A DNA stretch of 64,000 nucleotides from Guptibacillus hwajinpoensis. Its GTDB lineage: Bacteria > Bacillota > Bacilli > Bacillales > Bacillaceae_O. The DNA lies in the NCBI GenBank assembly GCA_016841765.1, contig JAENYN010000011.1:34455-98454 (forward strand). The letters are read 5' to 3'. Positions 24,903 to 34,463 of the stretch are shown one piece after another. Under the pieces are notes generated by a model. That model saw nothing but the letters and a program-made list of their open reading frames with translations, was not told where the DNA came from and did no database searches. A program made the position numbers and the translations under genes. Numbering within the stretch: position 1 is the stretch's first letter; each line of letters opens with the position of its first letter.

Positions 24903-26189
24903 ATGGGAGAAAATACGGATATTTACAGTAAGGAATATGCGCATCTACTTGACGGAAAAGATCAGCTCGCCTCTTTCCGCAAAGAGTTTTACATAAAGGA
25001 AAACACAATCTATCTCGATGGTAATTCGCTTGGCCTTCTCTCAAAACGGGCCGAACAATCGCTGTTCGGCATCGTCGATTCCTGGAAATCATATGGGATC
25101 GACGGCTGGACGGAAGGAGAACATCCTTGGTTTTATTTATCGGAATCCATTGGGGAAAAGATGGCGGCTCTAGTAGGCGCCGAGCCTGACGAAGTGGTTG
25201 CCTCTGGTTCAATCACAGTCAACCTTCACCAGCTCGTTTCCACATTTTATGAACCGGAAGGAAGGCGGACAAAAATCCTGGCGGATGAATTGAATTTCCC
25301 TTCGGATATTTACGCGCTGCAAAGCCAGCTGCAGCTGAAAGGATATTCACCTGAAGACCATTTGCTGCAGGTGAAAAGTGAAGACGGCCATTTCCTGAAG
25401 GAAGATGACATCATAAAAGCGATGACCGAAGATGTCGCTTTGATTTTGCTGCCGAGTGTGTTGTACAGAAGCGGGCAGATCCTTGACATGAAACGCCTTA
25501 CGGAAGAAGCCCATAAGCGCGGAATCGTCATAGGGTTTGACCTGGCTCATTCGGCCGGCGCCTTACCCCACAAGTTAAGTGATTGGGGCGTCGATTTTGC
25601 TGTATGGTGCACGTATAAACATTTGAACGGCGGACCCGGAGCGGTCGGAGCACTCTATGTGAACAAAAAGCATTTTGGCAAAAGACCGGGTCTTTCCGGA
25701 TGGTTTAGTTCGAAAAAAGATAAACAATTTGATATGGAGCATGAGCTGTCGCATGCTGATGATGCCGGTGCTTATCAGATCGGCACCCCGCACGTACTCA
25801 GCCTCGCGCCGCTGCTCGGTTCACTGGAGATTTTTGCTGAGGCGGGAATTGAACGGATCCGGGCCAAGTCACTAAAGCTGACGCGGTATATGATGGATTT
25901 GATCAAATACGAATTGGCCGGTTACGGATTTATAATCCGGAATCCTGAAAAAGACAGCGAACGGGGCGGACATCTGTTTTTGGAACATCCGGAAGCGGCA
26001 CGGATAAGTAAGGCGCTGAAAGCAAACGGCATCATCCCTGATTTCCGTGCCCCAAACGGAATCAGGCTTGCGCCGGTGGCACTTTACAATTCATTCACTG
26101 AGGTGTGGGAAACGGTGCAGACACTGAAAAGGATCATGGATGAGGAAGAGTACAAAAAATTTGAGAATAAACGGGGAGTGGTGGCTTAG
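24903..26189 (+). CDS. kynU: Kynureninase
   Basis: 428 aa from ATG at 24903, 7 bases after AAGGAGG. PLP-dependent class V aminotransferase fold that hydrolyses kynurenine to anthranilate and alanine. Visible: '[15 protein letters not shown]' at the N-terminus, '[12 protein letters not shown]' (PLP-interacting Asp), '[12 protein letters not shown]' (Schiff-base Lys) and '[11 protein letters not shown]'-like C-terminus ('[12 protein letters not shown]'). It is the first gene of kynU-kynB-kynA. Confidence 0.95.
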   Translation: MGENTDIYSKEYAHLLDGKDQLASFRKEFYIKENTIYLDGNSLGLLSKRAEQSLFGIVDSWKSYGIDGWTEGEHPWFYLSESIGEKMAALVGAEPDEVVASGSITVNLHQLVSTFYEPEGRRTKILADELNFPSDIYALQSQLQLKGYSPEDHLLQVKSEDGHFLKEDDIIKAMTEDVALILLPSVLYRSGQILDMKRLTEEAHKRGIVIGFDLAHSAGALPHKLSDWGVDFAVWCTYKHLNGGPGAVGALYVNKKHFGKRPGLSGWFSSKKDKQFDMEHELSHADDAGAYQIGTPHVLSLAPLLGSLEIFAEAGIERIRAKSLKLTRYMMDLIKYELAGYGFIIRNPEKDSERGGHLFLEHPEAARISKALKANGIIPDFRAPNGIRLAPVALYNSFTEVWETVQTLKRIMDEEEYKKFENKRGVVA

Positions 26190-26190
26190 C

Positions 26191-26838
26191 ATGAAAGGTG
26201 AATTTGAGAAAGAAGGCGGATGGATTGATATTTCCCAGCCCCTGCAAAACGGAATGCCGCATTGGCCCGGTGATACGCCTTTTGACTATATGACAGCCGC
26301 AACGAAAAAGGAAACCGGTTCTGTCAATGTCGGCCGAATCACAACAAGCGTCCATATGGGAACACATGCAGATGCGCCGTTTCACTTTTTGGATGACGGC
26401 AGCGACATCCTCAGCCTTGATGTGAATGTATATATCGGAAAAGCGACAGTTGTGGATGTATCGGGCCATTCTGACATCAACAGGCGGCTGTTTGAGAATC
26501 TTGATTTGACAGGAACGCGGCGTTTGCTGCTGAAGACATCCGGAGCGGGCACAGACTCGTTTCCGGAGACGATTCCCAACCTCTCTGCAGACTTGGGCCC
26601 GTTTTTAAAAGAAAAGGGGATTGTGCTTGTCGGGGTTGATGTCCCTTCCGTTGATCCGCTCGACAGCAAGGAACTCCCTGCCCATCATGCGCTTGCGGAA
26701 AACGGAATCCATATTTTAGAAAATCTGGTTCTTGAACAGATACCGCCAGGCCCTTATGAGCTTATCGCCCTGCCGCTTGCGATCAAAGAATCAGACGGAA
26801 GTCCGGTAAGGGCAGTGCTCAGGCCATCGGAGTCATAA
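26191..26838 (+). CDS. kynB: Kynurenine formamidase (arylformamidase)
   Basis: 215 aa, cyclase-family metal hydrolase. The signature '[12 protein letters not shown]' carries the metal-binding HxGTHxDxPxH. '[19 protein letters not shown]' is typical of bacterial KynB. It converts N-formylkynurenine to kynurenine. The ATG at 26191 is one base after the kynU stop, with GGGGAGTGG upstream, so translation is coupled. Confidence 0.95.
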   Translation: MKGEFEKEGGWIDISQPLQNGMPHWPGDTPFDYMTAATKKETGSVNVGRITTSVHMGTHADAPFHFLDDGSDILSLDVNVYIGKATVVDVSGHSDINRRLFENLDLTGTRRLLLKTSGAGTDSFPETIPNLSADLGPFLKEKGIVLVGVDVPSVDPLDSKELPAHHALAENGIHILENLVLEQIPPGPYELIALPLAIKESDGSPVRAVLRPSES

Positions 26839-26855
26839 AAAATGGAGGTGGCATA

Positions 26856-27710
26856 ATGAAAAAGGAGAACCAAGTGCACGGACATGACCATGATAATGAG
26901 AAAGGGATACATACCGATTTTACAGAGAACATGACCTATGGTGAGTACCTGCAGCTGGACCGGCTGCTGTCAAGCCAGGAGAGACTGTCAGAACACCATG
27001 ATGAAATGCTGTTCATCATCATCCATCAGGTCAGTGAACTGTGGATGAAATTGATTCTGCATGAGACGAACGCGGCCATTGAATCCATCCAGGAAGATGA
27101 CCTGCAAACGGCATTCAAACGGCTTGCACGGGTGTCAAAAATCCAGTCCCAGATCATCCAGGCGTGGGATGTGCTGTCAACGCTGACCCCGGCAGAGTAC
27201 ATGGAATTCCGCGATTTTCTTGGCCAGGCATCGGGCTTTCAGTCTTATCAATACCGCATGATTGAATTCGCACTGGGCTACAAAACGCCGCATGTGTTGA
27301 AAATTTACGAAAAAGACCCGGAACTCCATCGAAAGCTCACTGCCGCTTTTCGGGCACCGGGACTGTATGACGTAGCCATCCAGAGGCTCGCAAAGGAAGG
27401 ATATGCTATCGATTCCGAAGTCCTTGATAGGAATTATTCGGAGCCGTACCGGGAAAACAAGTCGGTGCGGGAAGCATGGCTTGCGGTTTATCAGAACGTT
27501 GAAGACAACTGGGACTTGTACCAGCTTGCGGAAAAACTGGTCGATATAGAAGACTGGCTCCAGCAATGGCGGTTCCGCCATATGAAAACCGTCGAGCGGA
27601 TCATCGGCTTTAAAAAAGGAACGGGCGGGTCCTCGGGCGTCAATTATTTGAAAAAAGTCCTCGATCACCGGTTCTTCCCAGAATTGTGGAACCTGAGGAC
27701 AGAAATATAA
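26856..27710 (+). CDS. kynA: Tryptophan 2,3-dioxygenase
   Basis: 284 aa, full length for bacterial heme-dependent TDO. Substrate/heme motifs: '[16 protein letters not shown]', '[19 protein letters not shown]', '[17 protein letters not shown]' and the C-terminal '[15 protein letters not shown]'. It oxidises L-tryptophan to N-formylkynurenine, the entry step of the pathway completed by kynB and kynU. No downstream anthranilate-degrading genes are present, so anthranilate is either reused, exported or degraded elsewhere. Confidence 0.96.
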   Translation: MKKENQVHGHDHDNEKGIHTDFTENMTYGEYLQLDRLLSSQERLSEHHDEMLFIIIHQVSELWMKLILHETNAAIESIQEDDLQTAFKRLARVSKIQSQIIQAWDVLSTLTPAEYMEFRDFLGQASGFQSYQYRMIEFALGYKTPHVLKIYEKDPELHRKLTAAFRAPGLYDVAIQRLAKEGYAIDSEVLDRNYSEPYRENKSVREAWLAVYQNVEDNWDLYQLAEKLVDIEDWLQQWRFRHMKTVERIIGFKKGTGGSSGVNYLKKVLDHRFFPELWNLRTEI

Positions 27711-27755
27711 GGCCAGCTGCAATCAGCGCCAGCTCCCATTTGATAGAAAACATCC

Positions 27756-27781
27756 GTTTAACCCGGGGATGCAGGGGGTAG
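27756..27781 (+). promoter_or_regulatory. Sigma-B-type promoter
   Basis: GTTTAA (27756-27761), a 14 bp spacer, then GGGTAG (27776-27781). This is close to the consensus GTTTAA-N12-15-GGGWAW of the general stress sigma factor, about 46 bp before the stress-protein start codon. Confidence 0.75.
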
Positions 27782-27826
27782 AGATTATTATAAGCGGATG
27801 ATAAAGATTAGAGGAGGATGGTATAA

Positions 27827-28465
27827 ATGGCAAAAGTAGCAGTTGAACAACCACTTACCGATGTCAAGAAAGTGCTCGAAAAACGAGGATATAAAGCAAA
27901 AATGGTTACAGGGCCGGATAAAATCAAAAAGTTTGATATGTATGTGGCCCGCACGAACCAGGACTTCACCGACCAGACTTCAAAGGTTCCGGTCGTTGGT
28001 GCACGCGGACGCTCCGTCAACCAAATCGTATCTGAAGTTGAAAAACGTTCCAGCCTTGTACCGGGAGCCAACACAAGCAAGAAAGAAACGGCCAAGCAAA
28101 TGGGACTCGGCGCCCTTGCCGGCAGCGTAGTCGGATATGTAGCAGGCACGCTCCTTGCGCCTAAGAGCGGAAAACAGCTGCGCAACGACATTGTAGACAA
28201 AACCCAGCAGGCAAAAGAAAAAACAGCTGATGTGAAAAACACTGTAAATGAAAAAGTGAACAAAGGTAAAGAAAAAGTGGATCAGATTAAGCAAAAAGCA
28301 GAACAAAAGAAGTCAGAAACCAAGCAGCAAAATCAAACAAACTTTCCACAGGAAACACCGGAAGAATATGTTGTGAATGAACGCGTTGTCGTCGAAGATG
28401 AAGATCGCGACATTTATGCGATCGGTGAAACCGAGAACATTGTAACGAATGAAGATATGAAATAA
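27827..28465 (+). CDS. YkuS-like (UPF0180) plus YtxH-domain stress protein
   Basis: 212 aa. Residues 1-80 ('KVAVEQPLTDVKKVLEKRGY', 'VVGARGRSVNQIVSEVEKR') resemble UPF0180/YkuS. Residues 95-170 are a YtxH-type segment: a glycine-rich hydrophobic stretch 'LGALAGSVVGYVAGTLLAPKSGKQLRNDI' (spans about 29 residues from position 93) followed by a charged, coiled-coil-prone helix. The tail is acidic. A sigma-B-type promoter lies upstream, so general stress induction is likely. The domain combination is unusual to me; the function is unknown. Confidence 0.75.
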   Translation: MAKVAVEQPLTDVKKVLEKRGYKAKMVTGPDKIKKFDMYVARTNQDFTDQTSKVPVVGARGRSVNQIVSEVEKRSSLVPGANTSKKETAKQMGLGALAGSVVGYVAGTLLAPKSGKQLRNDIVDKTQQAKEKTADVKNTVNEKVNKGKEKVDQIKQKAEQKKSETKQQNQTNFPQETPEEYVVNERVVVEDEDRDIYAIGETENIVTNEDMK

Positions 28466-28476
28466 ATCCTGATCAA

Positions 28477-28518
28477 ATAGAACCCGGCCTGCATCATGCG
28501 GACCGGGTTCTATTTTTG
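28477..28518 (+). terminator. Rho-independent terminator
   Basis: ATAGAACCCGG pairs with CCGGGTTCTAT, followed by TTTTTG. Confidence 0.9.
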
Positions 28519-28600
28519 TTTCTGTTAAGGAAATTATAAAATTTTTGTGTTTTGGATAAAAAGCGAGAAGGGAGTCATCCAGCTCCAGGCGCCATCCTCT
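28517..28600 (+). repeat. Dispersed intergenic repeat, copy 2 (internally deleted)
   Basis: It matches copy 1 from TTTCTGTTAAGGAAATTATA through CCAGCTCCAGGCGCCA, then jumps to the terminal CTCTTTTGTCC-like end. The structured middle (about 75 bp) is missing. Confidence 0.7.
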
Positions 28601-28613
28601 TTTGTCCTTCAAT

Positions 28614-28946
28614 TCACCTGTTCGTTGTGGAGCCGTACCGGTAAAACGCATTGATCAATTCCGCTGTTTCAGCCGAAATCCTCCGGTACTCAATCCGCTC
28701 AAGCAGTTCCCCCGCATACACCGTACGCTGATAATCATGAAAATTGAAAAAATCCGCACTTAAACTTTCCTTCAAAAACTCCCATTGCTGCATGGATAAC
28801 GTCGTGTCAACAGGAAAGAGCCCGACGATTTCCTGTCTCCTCTTTTTCAAAAGCCTGACATCCATTAACATCCGCCTGCAAAACATCCCTACAATTACCG
28901 CCGCCGCTGGAATCAACACCAAGAGATCAATGGCTGCCCCTTCCAT
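28614..28946 (-). CDS. Small membrane-anchored protein of unknown function
   Basis: 110 aa. One N-terminal transmembrane segment ('IDLLVLIPAAAVIVGMFC') and a cytoplasmic helical domain rich in F, Y, R and E. I do not recognise the family. A GGGGGG stretch and AGGA lie before the ATG. It is convergent with the stress protein gene, and its 3' end abuts repeat copy 2. Confidence 0.5.
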   Translation of the reverse strand: MEGAAIDLLVLIPAAAVIVGMFCRRMLMDVRLLKKRRQEIVGLFPVDTTLSMQQWEFLKESLSADFFNFHDYQRTVYAGELLERIEYRRISAETAELINAFYRYGSTTNR

Positions 28947-29002
28947 TCCTGCTGCCCCCCTGTTTGCATAATAATTCCATTCTAAAACAGGAGGGCATGA
29001 TT

Positions 29003-29093
29003 ATGGAAGAACCATTTTATGTAAAAAATTGACGAAAAAGTGAGAATGCAAATCGGTGACTGGCGTAAGGCTTTACGGAAAATACGGGATTAG
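29003..29093 (+). pseudogene. Small ORF with a one-base frameshift in an A6 run
   Basis: A strong site (AGGAGGG) precedes ATG 29003. The frame reads MEEPFYVKN and stops. If the A6 run near 29022-29027 were A5, it would continue 'KIDEKVRMQIGDWRKALRKI' to TAG at 29091, giving 29 aa. The good ribosome binding site and protein-like second part suggest a real small gene that is broken, carries a sequencing error, or is frameshifted. Family unknown. Confidence 0.4.
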
Positions 29094-29231
29094 GACTGGT
29101 GTGGCAAGGGACTGTGGATTTGTGGTTGGTATTTGATGGTGGTTGCTGTATTTTTGGTTTTATTGAGGTGCGTCAATATTGGAACTGAACATCGTTCCGT
29201 ACCTGTAATTAGGGTAATGAGAAGGGTATAG

Positions 29232-29610
29232 GTACGGAAAGCAGTCTGCCGTGCCTATAACTAAAGGGATTATGTCAATAGAAGCACTGAATTCACATTC
29301 AGTACCCGTATTTAGGGAAAAGAAAAGAATAGAGGTACTGAATCTTCATTCAGTACTTGTAATCAAGGGAATAAGAAGAATAGAAGCACTGAATCCTCGT
29401 TCAGTACCTGTAATCCGGGAAAGGAGAAAAATAGAAGCACTGAATCCTCATTCGGTGCCCGTAATCAGGAAAAAGAGAAGAATAGAAGCACTGAATCCTC
29501 GTTCAGTACCTGTAATCCAGGAAAGGAGAAAAATAGAAGCACTGAATCCTCGTTCAGTACCCGTAATCAAGGAAAGGAGAAGAATAGAAGCACTGAACCA
29601 TTTTTCAGCC
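29232..29610 (+). repeat. 51-bp palindromic repeat array (29 kb locus)
   Basis: GCACTGAAT (or GTACTGAAT) begins at 29284, 29335, 29386, 29437, 29488, 29539 and 29590, exactly 51 bp apart, with a diverged unit at 29232. Each unit is an imperfect palindrome (GCACTGAATCCTCGTTCAGTAC) followed by CTGTAATC and a purine-rich spacer (GGGAAAGGAGAAAAATAGAA). The long frame across it is an artefact of the 51 bp (17-codon) period. Confidence 0.9.
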
Positions 29611-29627
29611 GCCTCTACAGTATATTT

Positions 29628-30185
29628 TTATGACTTTGAAACTTTTACAAGCCAATCAATCAATAATTTCAACGCAACCCCGTTAGCAAGATAAAGGACA
29701 AAAGAATAGCGGTATTTCCACTCCAGCAGGTGATAAAGATTGAGCCAGCTGGCAAACGGTTCCCCGATAAACGCAAAGCCGACAGCCATAGCAAGAAGGG
29801 CAGGGAGGTAAGTACGCCAGGGGATAAAATACTGATACAAAAGCATAAAGGCAACAGTGATCATCCCAAGGTCAAAAGACAAACCGCCGGGATCGGCCGG
29901 AAACAGTTCGATCGGATAACCCCAAAAGCCGACGGCGTGACCAATTACATCCAACGTAATCACAATGACAGCTGTTATCATTCCGAAAAGAAGAATTTCA
30001 ACAATCCGCTTCCTATCCACTAACAGAAACCAAATGAACCATGGAACGACTAGAAAAGCGACGAGAACCCACCACTGCCAGGTAAATAACTCATCCCGGA
30101 GCCAGCCGGCCGTGTCAATAGTATTCAACTTTTTTATAAGCTCCTGTACATCCCAAAAGACATCTAAGCTAATCAGTGGTCTCAC
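29628..30185 (-). CDS. CBO0543-type multi-pass membrane protein
   Basis: 185 aa with about five transmembrane segments ('WQWWVLVAFLVVPWFIWFLL', 'ILLFGMITAVIVITLDVIGH', 'FDLGMITVAFMLLYQYF'). The 'GFWGYPIELFP' loop and overall pattern match the CBO0543 family, frequent in spore-forming Firmicutes and of unknown function. Monocistronic; the 51-bp array lies just downstream of its stop. Confidence 0.65.
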   Translation of the reverse strand: MRPLISLDVFWDVQELIKKLNTIDTAGWLRDELFTWQWWVLVAFLVVPWFIWFLLVDRKRIVEILLFGMITAVIVITLDVIGHAVGFWGYPIELFPADPGGLSFDLGMITVAFMLLYQYFIPWRTYLPALLAMAVGFAFIGEPFASWLNLYHLLEWKYRYSFVLYLANGVALKLLIDWLVKVSKS

Positions 30186-30375
30186 ATCCCTTCATGTTCA
30201 GTTTCGGCACGGCGGCAGCAGTTTATACTGTTTTGTATTGAAGTAAATCAGCCAGAAAGCAAGACGGAATGCCTTTATTGTAAGTAAAAGGTTTATAATA
30301 TAGGAAGAAGTGTGCCGTTGATTTTACTTCTCATTCCAGGGCAGCAATTCTTTTCAAAATGAAGAAAGGAATCGA

Positions 30376-30819
30376 ATGATAATGATAAATGGAAAGAAAC
30401 TCTTCTGGCCGATCGGAACTTTGCAGGGCGCAGTAGGAACGGGAGCCGTTCTGGCAGGATTGGGGTTCATTTTGAAACCGGATGGAAGCAATCTGATGAT
30501 GACAACAGATCTTTTGGAGCATTCGCCATTTGAAACATTTCTCATTCCCGGTATTGCCCTTCTCGTCTTTAATGGGTTAGGGAGTCTCGCTGGAGCCGTT
30601 TTGTCTTTCATCCAGAGCAAAAAAGTCGGACAGGCCGCTATCATTCTTGGGTCTATCCTGATGGGATGGATTGCCGTGCAGGTTTATTGGATTGGATATG
30701 TCAGTTTTTTGCAGCCGCTTTTCTTTGGGGTTGGAGCAATTGAAGCTGTAGCCGGGTATGTGATGGTGAAGGTGCTTCGGAAAAACAGCCCTCATCCTTC
30801 TATTACAAAAAGTGCTTAA
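30376..30819 (+). CDS. Four-helix membrane protein of unknown function
   Basis: 147 aa with about four transmembrane segments ('GTLQGAVGTGAVLAGLGFIL', 'FLIPGIALLVFNGLGSLAGA', 'AIILGSILMGWIAVQVYWIG', 'GVGAIEAVAGYVMVK'). RBS GAAAGGA. I do not recognise a named family. It precedes the GNAT gene by about 75 bp. Confidence 0.6.
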   Translation: MIMINGKKLFWPIGTLQGAVGTGAVLAGLGFILKPDGSNLMMTTDLLEHSPFETFLIPGIALLVFNGLGSLAGAVLSFIQSKKVGQAAIILGSILMGWIAVQVYWIGYVSFLQPLFFGVGAIEAVAGYVMVKVLRKNSPHPSITKSA

Positions 30820-30895
30820 TAAAATCATTCATCAAGGGGGGCGGCCGATTTGGCGAAAAGGGCCCTCAGTTATCAGAAAAATGGGAGGCGAACCT

Positions 30896-31312
30896 GTGGA
30901 ACGGAACATAAACGCAACTAAAGTTGTCATCAGGCCGTTCTCAGAAAGAGATATGAACGACATTCACCGTCTCAATGAGGCGGAAGGATGGACATCTCTT
31001 GCCGGCCGGAAAGAAGACGTTGAAGCAGCGTGGGAAAACTCGAATGCTGCCGTGTTGGCGGTCATTGACGGCAAGATCGCCGGTTTTCTCCGTGGAATGA
31101 CAGACAGGAACATCACGCTTTATGTTTGCGAGATGCTGGTCGGCCGGGATTTCCGGGGGATGGGGATAGGAACAGCATTGCTTGATCATATACATCGTCT
31201 TTATCCGTCAACACGGATGGAAATGCTTGCGACATCAAGTTCCGAAGCGTTTTATCAGAAAATAGGCTTCAGGCCTTTCTATGGATTTAGAAGAACAATA
31301 GATGAGATATAA
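30896..31312 (+). CDS. GNAT family N-acetyltransferase
   Basis: 138 aa from GTG at 30896, chosen because GGGAGG lies 7 bases upstream. The acetyl-CoA binding motif A is 'MLVGRDFRGMGIGTALLDHI' (Q/RxxGxG/A as RGMGIG). 'SSSEAFYQKIGFRPFYGFRR' is the usual C-terminal motif. Substrate unknown. Confidence 0.8.
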   Translation: MERNINATKVVIRPFSERDMNDIHRLNEAEGWTSLAGRKEDVEAAWENSNAAVLAVIDGKIAGFLRGMTDRNITLYVCEMLVGRDFRGMGIGTALLDHIHRLYPSTRMEMLATSSSEAFYQKIGFRPFYGFRRTIDEI

Positions 31313-31351
31313 AAAAGCCAGCTCTTTTGGAATGATAGAGCTGGCTTTTTA
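31312..31351 (+). terminator. Rho-independent terminator
   Basis: AAAAAGCCAGCTC pairs with GAGCTGGCTTTTT. The hairpin begins at the GNAT stop codon and is usable from both strands. Confidence 0.9.
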
Positions 31352-31525
31352 AAGAAACTATAAAATTTTCCGCTGTGGCTAAAAAGCCGGAAGGGAGTCC
31401 TCCAGCTTCAGGTGCCAGCGGCTATCGTCATAAGCAGTGATCTCCTACGGTAGGAAAAATCACCTTCCTGCGGGTCACCACCCTAATCGCACGCCGCTAA
31501 GCGGGCACCTTGCGCTTTTGTTCTT
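31350..31525 (+). repeat. Dispersed intergenic repeat, copy 3 (full, diverged)
   Basis: Same layout as 18882-19045: AACTATAAAATTTT, GGAAGGGAGTCCTCCAGCT, CAGCGGCTATCGTCATAAGC, GCCGCTAAGCGGGCACC, GCGCTTTTGTTC. It carries a short extra stretch (ACGGTAGGAAAAATCACC) in the middle. It ends at the stop codon of the MFS gene. Confidence 0.75.
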
Positions 31526-32753
31526 AACGGTTTAAAGACAGATTTTGACCGGCTTGCTGTGACCGGCGGTTGACGGAGCCTGCTAGCAGCATTGCGCTGA
31601 CAGCGAGCAATCCGGTTGTCACGAAAAAGACCGATGAAATACCGGCCAGGCTGGCGATGAAGCCGCCGAGAGCGGGGCCGATGACATTGCCGAGAAAACG
31701 GAGGCTCGTGTTGTAGCCGAGCACCTCGCCCTGGATGGACACTGGAGCGACCTGGCGGATGTATGCCGTCCGAACCGGAATGATTCCGCCGATTACAAGG
31801 CCGAGCAGGAATCTCAATCCAACAAGCTGCCAGATGTTGCTTACAAATGCGCCTGGTAAATAGAACACGGCTGAAAGGACGAGGAGCAGGACCATGACTT
31901 TTTCATAGCCGATTTTATCAGCAAGCCGTCCCCAGTTGCGTGTCATCATCAAGTTTCCGAGTCCGGCGATTGAAAAAGCCAGGCCGGAAAAAAAGGCAAG
32001 ATTGACAGGGCCATGAAGCTCACTGACGTAAAGGGCCAGAATCGGCTGGATGCTGAAGTGTGCAATTTGGACAAACATGGAAATTACCATGACCATAATC
32101 AACACCGGATCAGCAAAAATATATTGGAGCACCTCTTTGCGTGAATAGGTCTTATTTGATTCTTCTTTCGATTCAAGGCGAAACTCTTTTACCCCGAAAA
32201 GGACAAAAACGGACGCGAGTATGAGCGTGATGGCCGTCATCTGGAAAGTTGCCGCAAATCCGACGGCATCGGCAAGGACTCCGCCAAGCAGCGGGCCGAA
32301 TAAACTGCCGGATACACTGCCGGTCTGTAACGTGCCGAGCACTTTGCCTGACGTACTCCTTGGCGTCTGGGTTGAGATGAGCGCCTGGGATGTGGATATG
32401 AAACCGGTGAAGATCCCCATGAATAAACGTAAAATGAACAGCTGGATCACCGATGTGACAAATCCCATCAGCAGAACGCTCGCCGCCAGGCCGAAGCCGG
32501 CAATGATCAGGATCGGCTTCCGCCCGTACTTGTCGCCAAAACGTCCCCAGATCGGCGAGAAAATAAACGCTGTAACAAACGTAACCCCGAAAACAAGCCC
32601 GGACCACAGCTGGACGTCACCTTCGGGAAGATTGCTCAATTCTTCTATATATAAGGATAAAAACGGCATTACCATTGTCATGCTGCCGGCAATAAAGAAA
32701 TTCGCAAACCACATGATGGCCAGGTTGCGTTTCCCTATTTGATCTTGAGTCAA
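31524..32753 (-). CDS. MFS transporter, MdtG/multidrug efflux-like
   Basis: 409 aa from TTG at 32753 (GAAGGTG 7 bases upstream on the minus strand). Twelve hydrophobic segments. Motif A 'GRFGDKYGRKPIL' is clear and its second-half equivalent is 'GRLADKIGYEKVM'. Length and pattern fit the MdtG/YfmO-type drug:H+ antiporters. Substrate unknown. No regulator adjacent. Confidence 0.82.
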   Translation of the reverse strand: MTQDQIGKRNLAIMWFANFFIAGSMTMVMPFLSLYIEELSNLPEGDVQLWSGLVFGVTFVTAFIFSPIWGRFGDKYGRKPILIIAGFGLAASVLLMGFVTSVIQLFILRLFMGIFTGFISTSQALISTQTPRSTSGKVLGTLQTGSVSGSLFGPLLGGVLADAVGFAATFQMTAITLILASVFVLFGVKEFRLESKEESNKTYSRKEVLQYIFADPVLIMVMVISMFVQIAHFSIQPILALYVSELHGPVNLAFFSGLAFSIAGLGNLMMTRNWGRLADKIGYEKVMVLLLVLSAVFYLPGAFVSNIWQLVGLRFLLGLVIGGIIPVRTAYIRQVAPVSIQGEVLGYNTSLRFLGNVIGPALGGFIASLAGISSVFFVTTGLLAVSAMLLAGSVNRRSQQAGQNLSLNR

Positions 32754-33089
32754 ACCATAACACCTTCTTTGATTATTTCGAGTACCTAAATATGTAGTAT
32801 AGCTTATTTTTGCCAGAAATGAAACCGATGCGCCTTTATCTGTACACCCTTAATTTCTATACCCGATTTTCAATATCCTAATAGTAGGATTGTTTCCCGG
32901 GGAATAGAACGGGAAAAACAGGGAACAGAACTTACAGGAACCGGGCCGGCAGCTTTTTCAATGTCAGAACTGTGTATTGGACATATGCCCTCTCTCTGAA
33001 GCGTTCAGTCTAAATAAGGATAAAAGCCGGTTCAACAGGGTAGAAAATAATAACGAATAAAAATAGAGTAATCAAGTGGAGGGTTCGAT
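32754..33089. other. Divergent promoter region, no gene seen
   Basis: AT-rich leader between the divergent MFS and CNNM/HlyC-type genes. It includes loosely repeated GGGAATAGAAC / GGGAACAGAAC words at 32899-32945 but no convincing ORF or terminator. Confidence 0.5.
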
Positions 33090-34334
33090 GTGGTATTTGC
33101 CATCATCTTTTTTATTTTGGCTTCTTTCTTTTTATCCGGAAGTGAGACAGCGTTGACGGCAGTCAATCGGATGAAAGTGAAAACGAGAGCGGAACAGGAC
33201 GATCCCCGCTCAAAAAAGCTGCTTAAATTGATTTCCCGCCCCGATCGGATGATTACTTCGATTTTGATCGGTAATAATATTTCAAACATCATGCTGCCGA
33301 CCCTGGTGACAATATTTGCGCTCAGCTATGATTTCAGTGTTGGCATTGCCACCGGCATTTTAACGATTGTTTTGATTATTTTTGCAGAAGTTCTTCCGAA
33401 AACAATAGCTGCGACGTTTGCGGACAGGGTTGCTTACATTGTCATGCCGATCATTGCCGCTCTTGTATGGATCTTGAAGCCGGTAACGTTTTTGCTGTCG
33501 GCTTTTACCAGCTTTATCATAAAAGTATTTACGGGCGGCGCTGTCCAGGAGGTGAGCCTTTCCAGGGAAGAATTGCTGACGATGGTCGATATCGCTTCGA
33601 CTGAAGGAACCTTTAAAAATGAAGAGACCCAGCGGATCAAGGGTGCCATCGACTTTGCTAACAAGGATGTCCGCGACGCTTTGAAAACGCCACGCGTGGA
33701 TATCACAGGCATCCCCTGGGGTTCATCTTTTGAAGAGACAAGGAATATCGTCTTAAACAGCAGGCATACCAGGTTCCCGGTGTATAAAGGAAGCATGGAT
33801 CATATCGTTGGTGTATTCCATGCCAAGCAGCTGTTGAAGTGGTCGGTGGACCATGACAAAAGCCTGTATGATTTCACAGATAATGATCCGCTGTTTGTCG
33901 TTGAAACAACATCTATTGCAAGGATTTTTAAAATGATGCTGACAGCGAAAAAACATCTGGCCATCGTGCTTGATGAATACGGTGGGACAGCAGGAATCAT
34001 CTCCAGTGAAGATATAATAGAAGCCATGATCGGGCAGGAAATCGAGGATGAAACCGATGAGGAGGAAGAAGTGCTCATCGATGAAATGACGGATTCCCAT
34101 ATTATCTGTCATGGGAAATTGTCAATCAGCCGCCTGAACGATGTGTTCAGGACGAGGATTCCGGAAGAAGAGGATATCATCGCCGGTTTTCTATTGAAGG
34201 AACTGGCCCATATTCCCGAGGCGGGCGAAACATTGCGCTGGGATTCCCTCTATTTTGAAGTGATGGAAATGGACCGGAACAAAATTACGAAGGTGATGGT
34301 ATTGAAGGAAGTGCTGCAAGCGGAAGAGAACTGA
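33090..34334 (+). CDS. CNNM/HlyC-CorC family membrane protein (DUF21 + CBS pair)
   Basis: 414 aa from GTG at 33090 (TGGAGGG upstream). Domains in order: DUF21/CNNM membrane domain (about 1-175; opening 'FFILASFFLSGSETALTAVN'), a CBS pair (about 190-320, with 'HTRFPVYKGSMDHIVG' and 'LAIVLDEYGGTAGIIS') and a CorC_HlyC transporter-associated domain (about 335-410). Bacterial members such as B. subtilis MpfA and YrkA relatives act in magnesium homeostasis or efflux; the 'hemolysin' label is historical. Confidence 0.87.
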   Translation: MVFAIIFFILASFFLSGSETALTAVNRMKVKTRAEQDDPRSKKLLKLISRPDRMITSILIGNNISNIMLPTLVTIFALSYDFSVGIATGILTIVLIIFAEVLPKTIAATFADRVAYIVMPIIAALVWILKPVTFLLSAFTSFIIKVFTGGAVQEVSLSREELLTMVDIASTEGTFKNEETQRIKGAIDFANKDVRDALKTPRVDITGIPWGSSFEETRNIVLNSRHTRFPVYKGSMDHIVGVFHAKQLLKWSVDHDKSLYDFTDNDPLFVVETTSIARIFKMMLTAKKHLAIVLDEYGGTAGIISSEDIIEAMIGQEIEDETDEEEEVLIDEMTDSHIICHGKLSISRLNDVFRTRIPEEEDIIAGFLLKELAHIPEAGETLRWDSLYFEVMEMDRNKITKVMVLKEVLQAEEN

Positions 34335-34414
34335 CAATATGATTCGGAGTTTATTCTGTGGAAGTGTGTTGGATTCCGGCGGAGATGGACGCCTGCGATA
34401 AGCTCTTCTGATAT

Positions 34415-34454
34415 AAAAAGGCTTGCATCCTATGATGGGGAAGCAAGCCTTTTC
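34415..34454. terminator. Bidirectional terminator
   Basis: AAAAGGCTTGC pairs with GCAAGCCTTTT between the convergent CNNM-type and nucleotidase genes. Confidence 0.85.
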
Positions 34455-34463
34455 TTGTTATTT

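Noticed and set aside
29251..29694. 147-codon ORF with 17-residue repeats
   Set aside because: A product of the 51-bp DNA repeat; the last part overlaps the CBO0543-type gene on the other strand.
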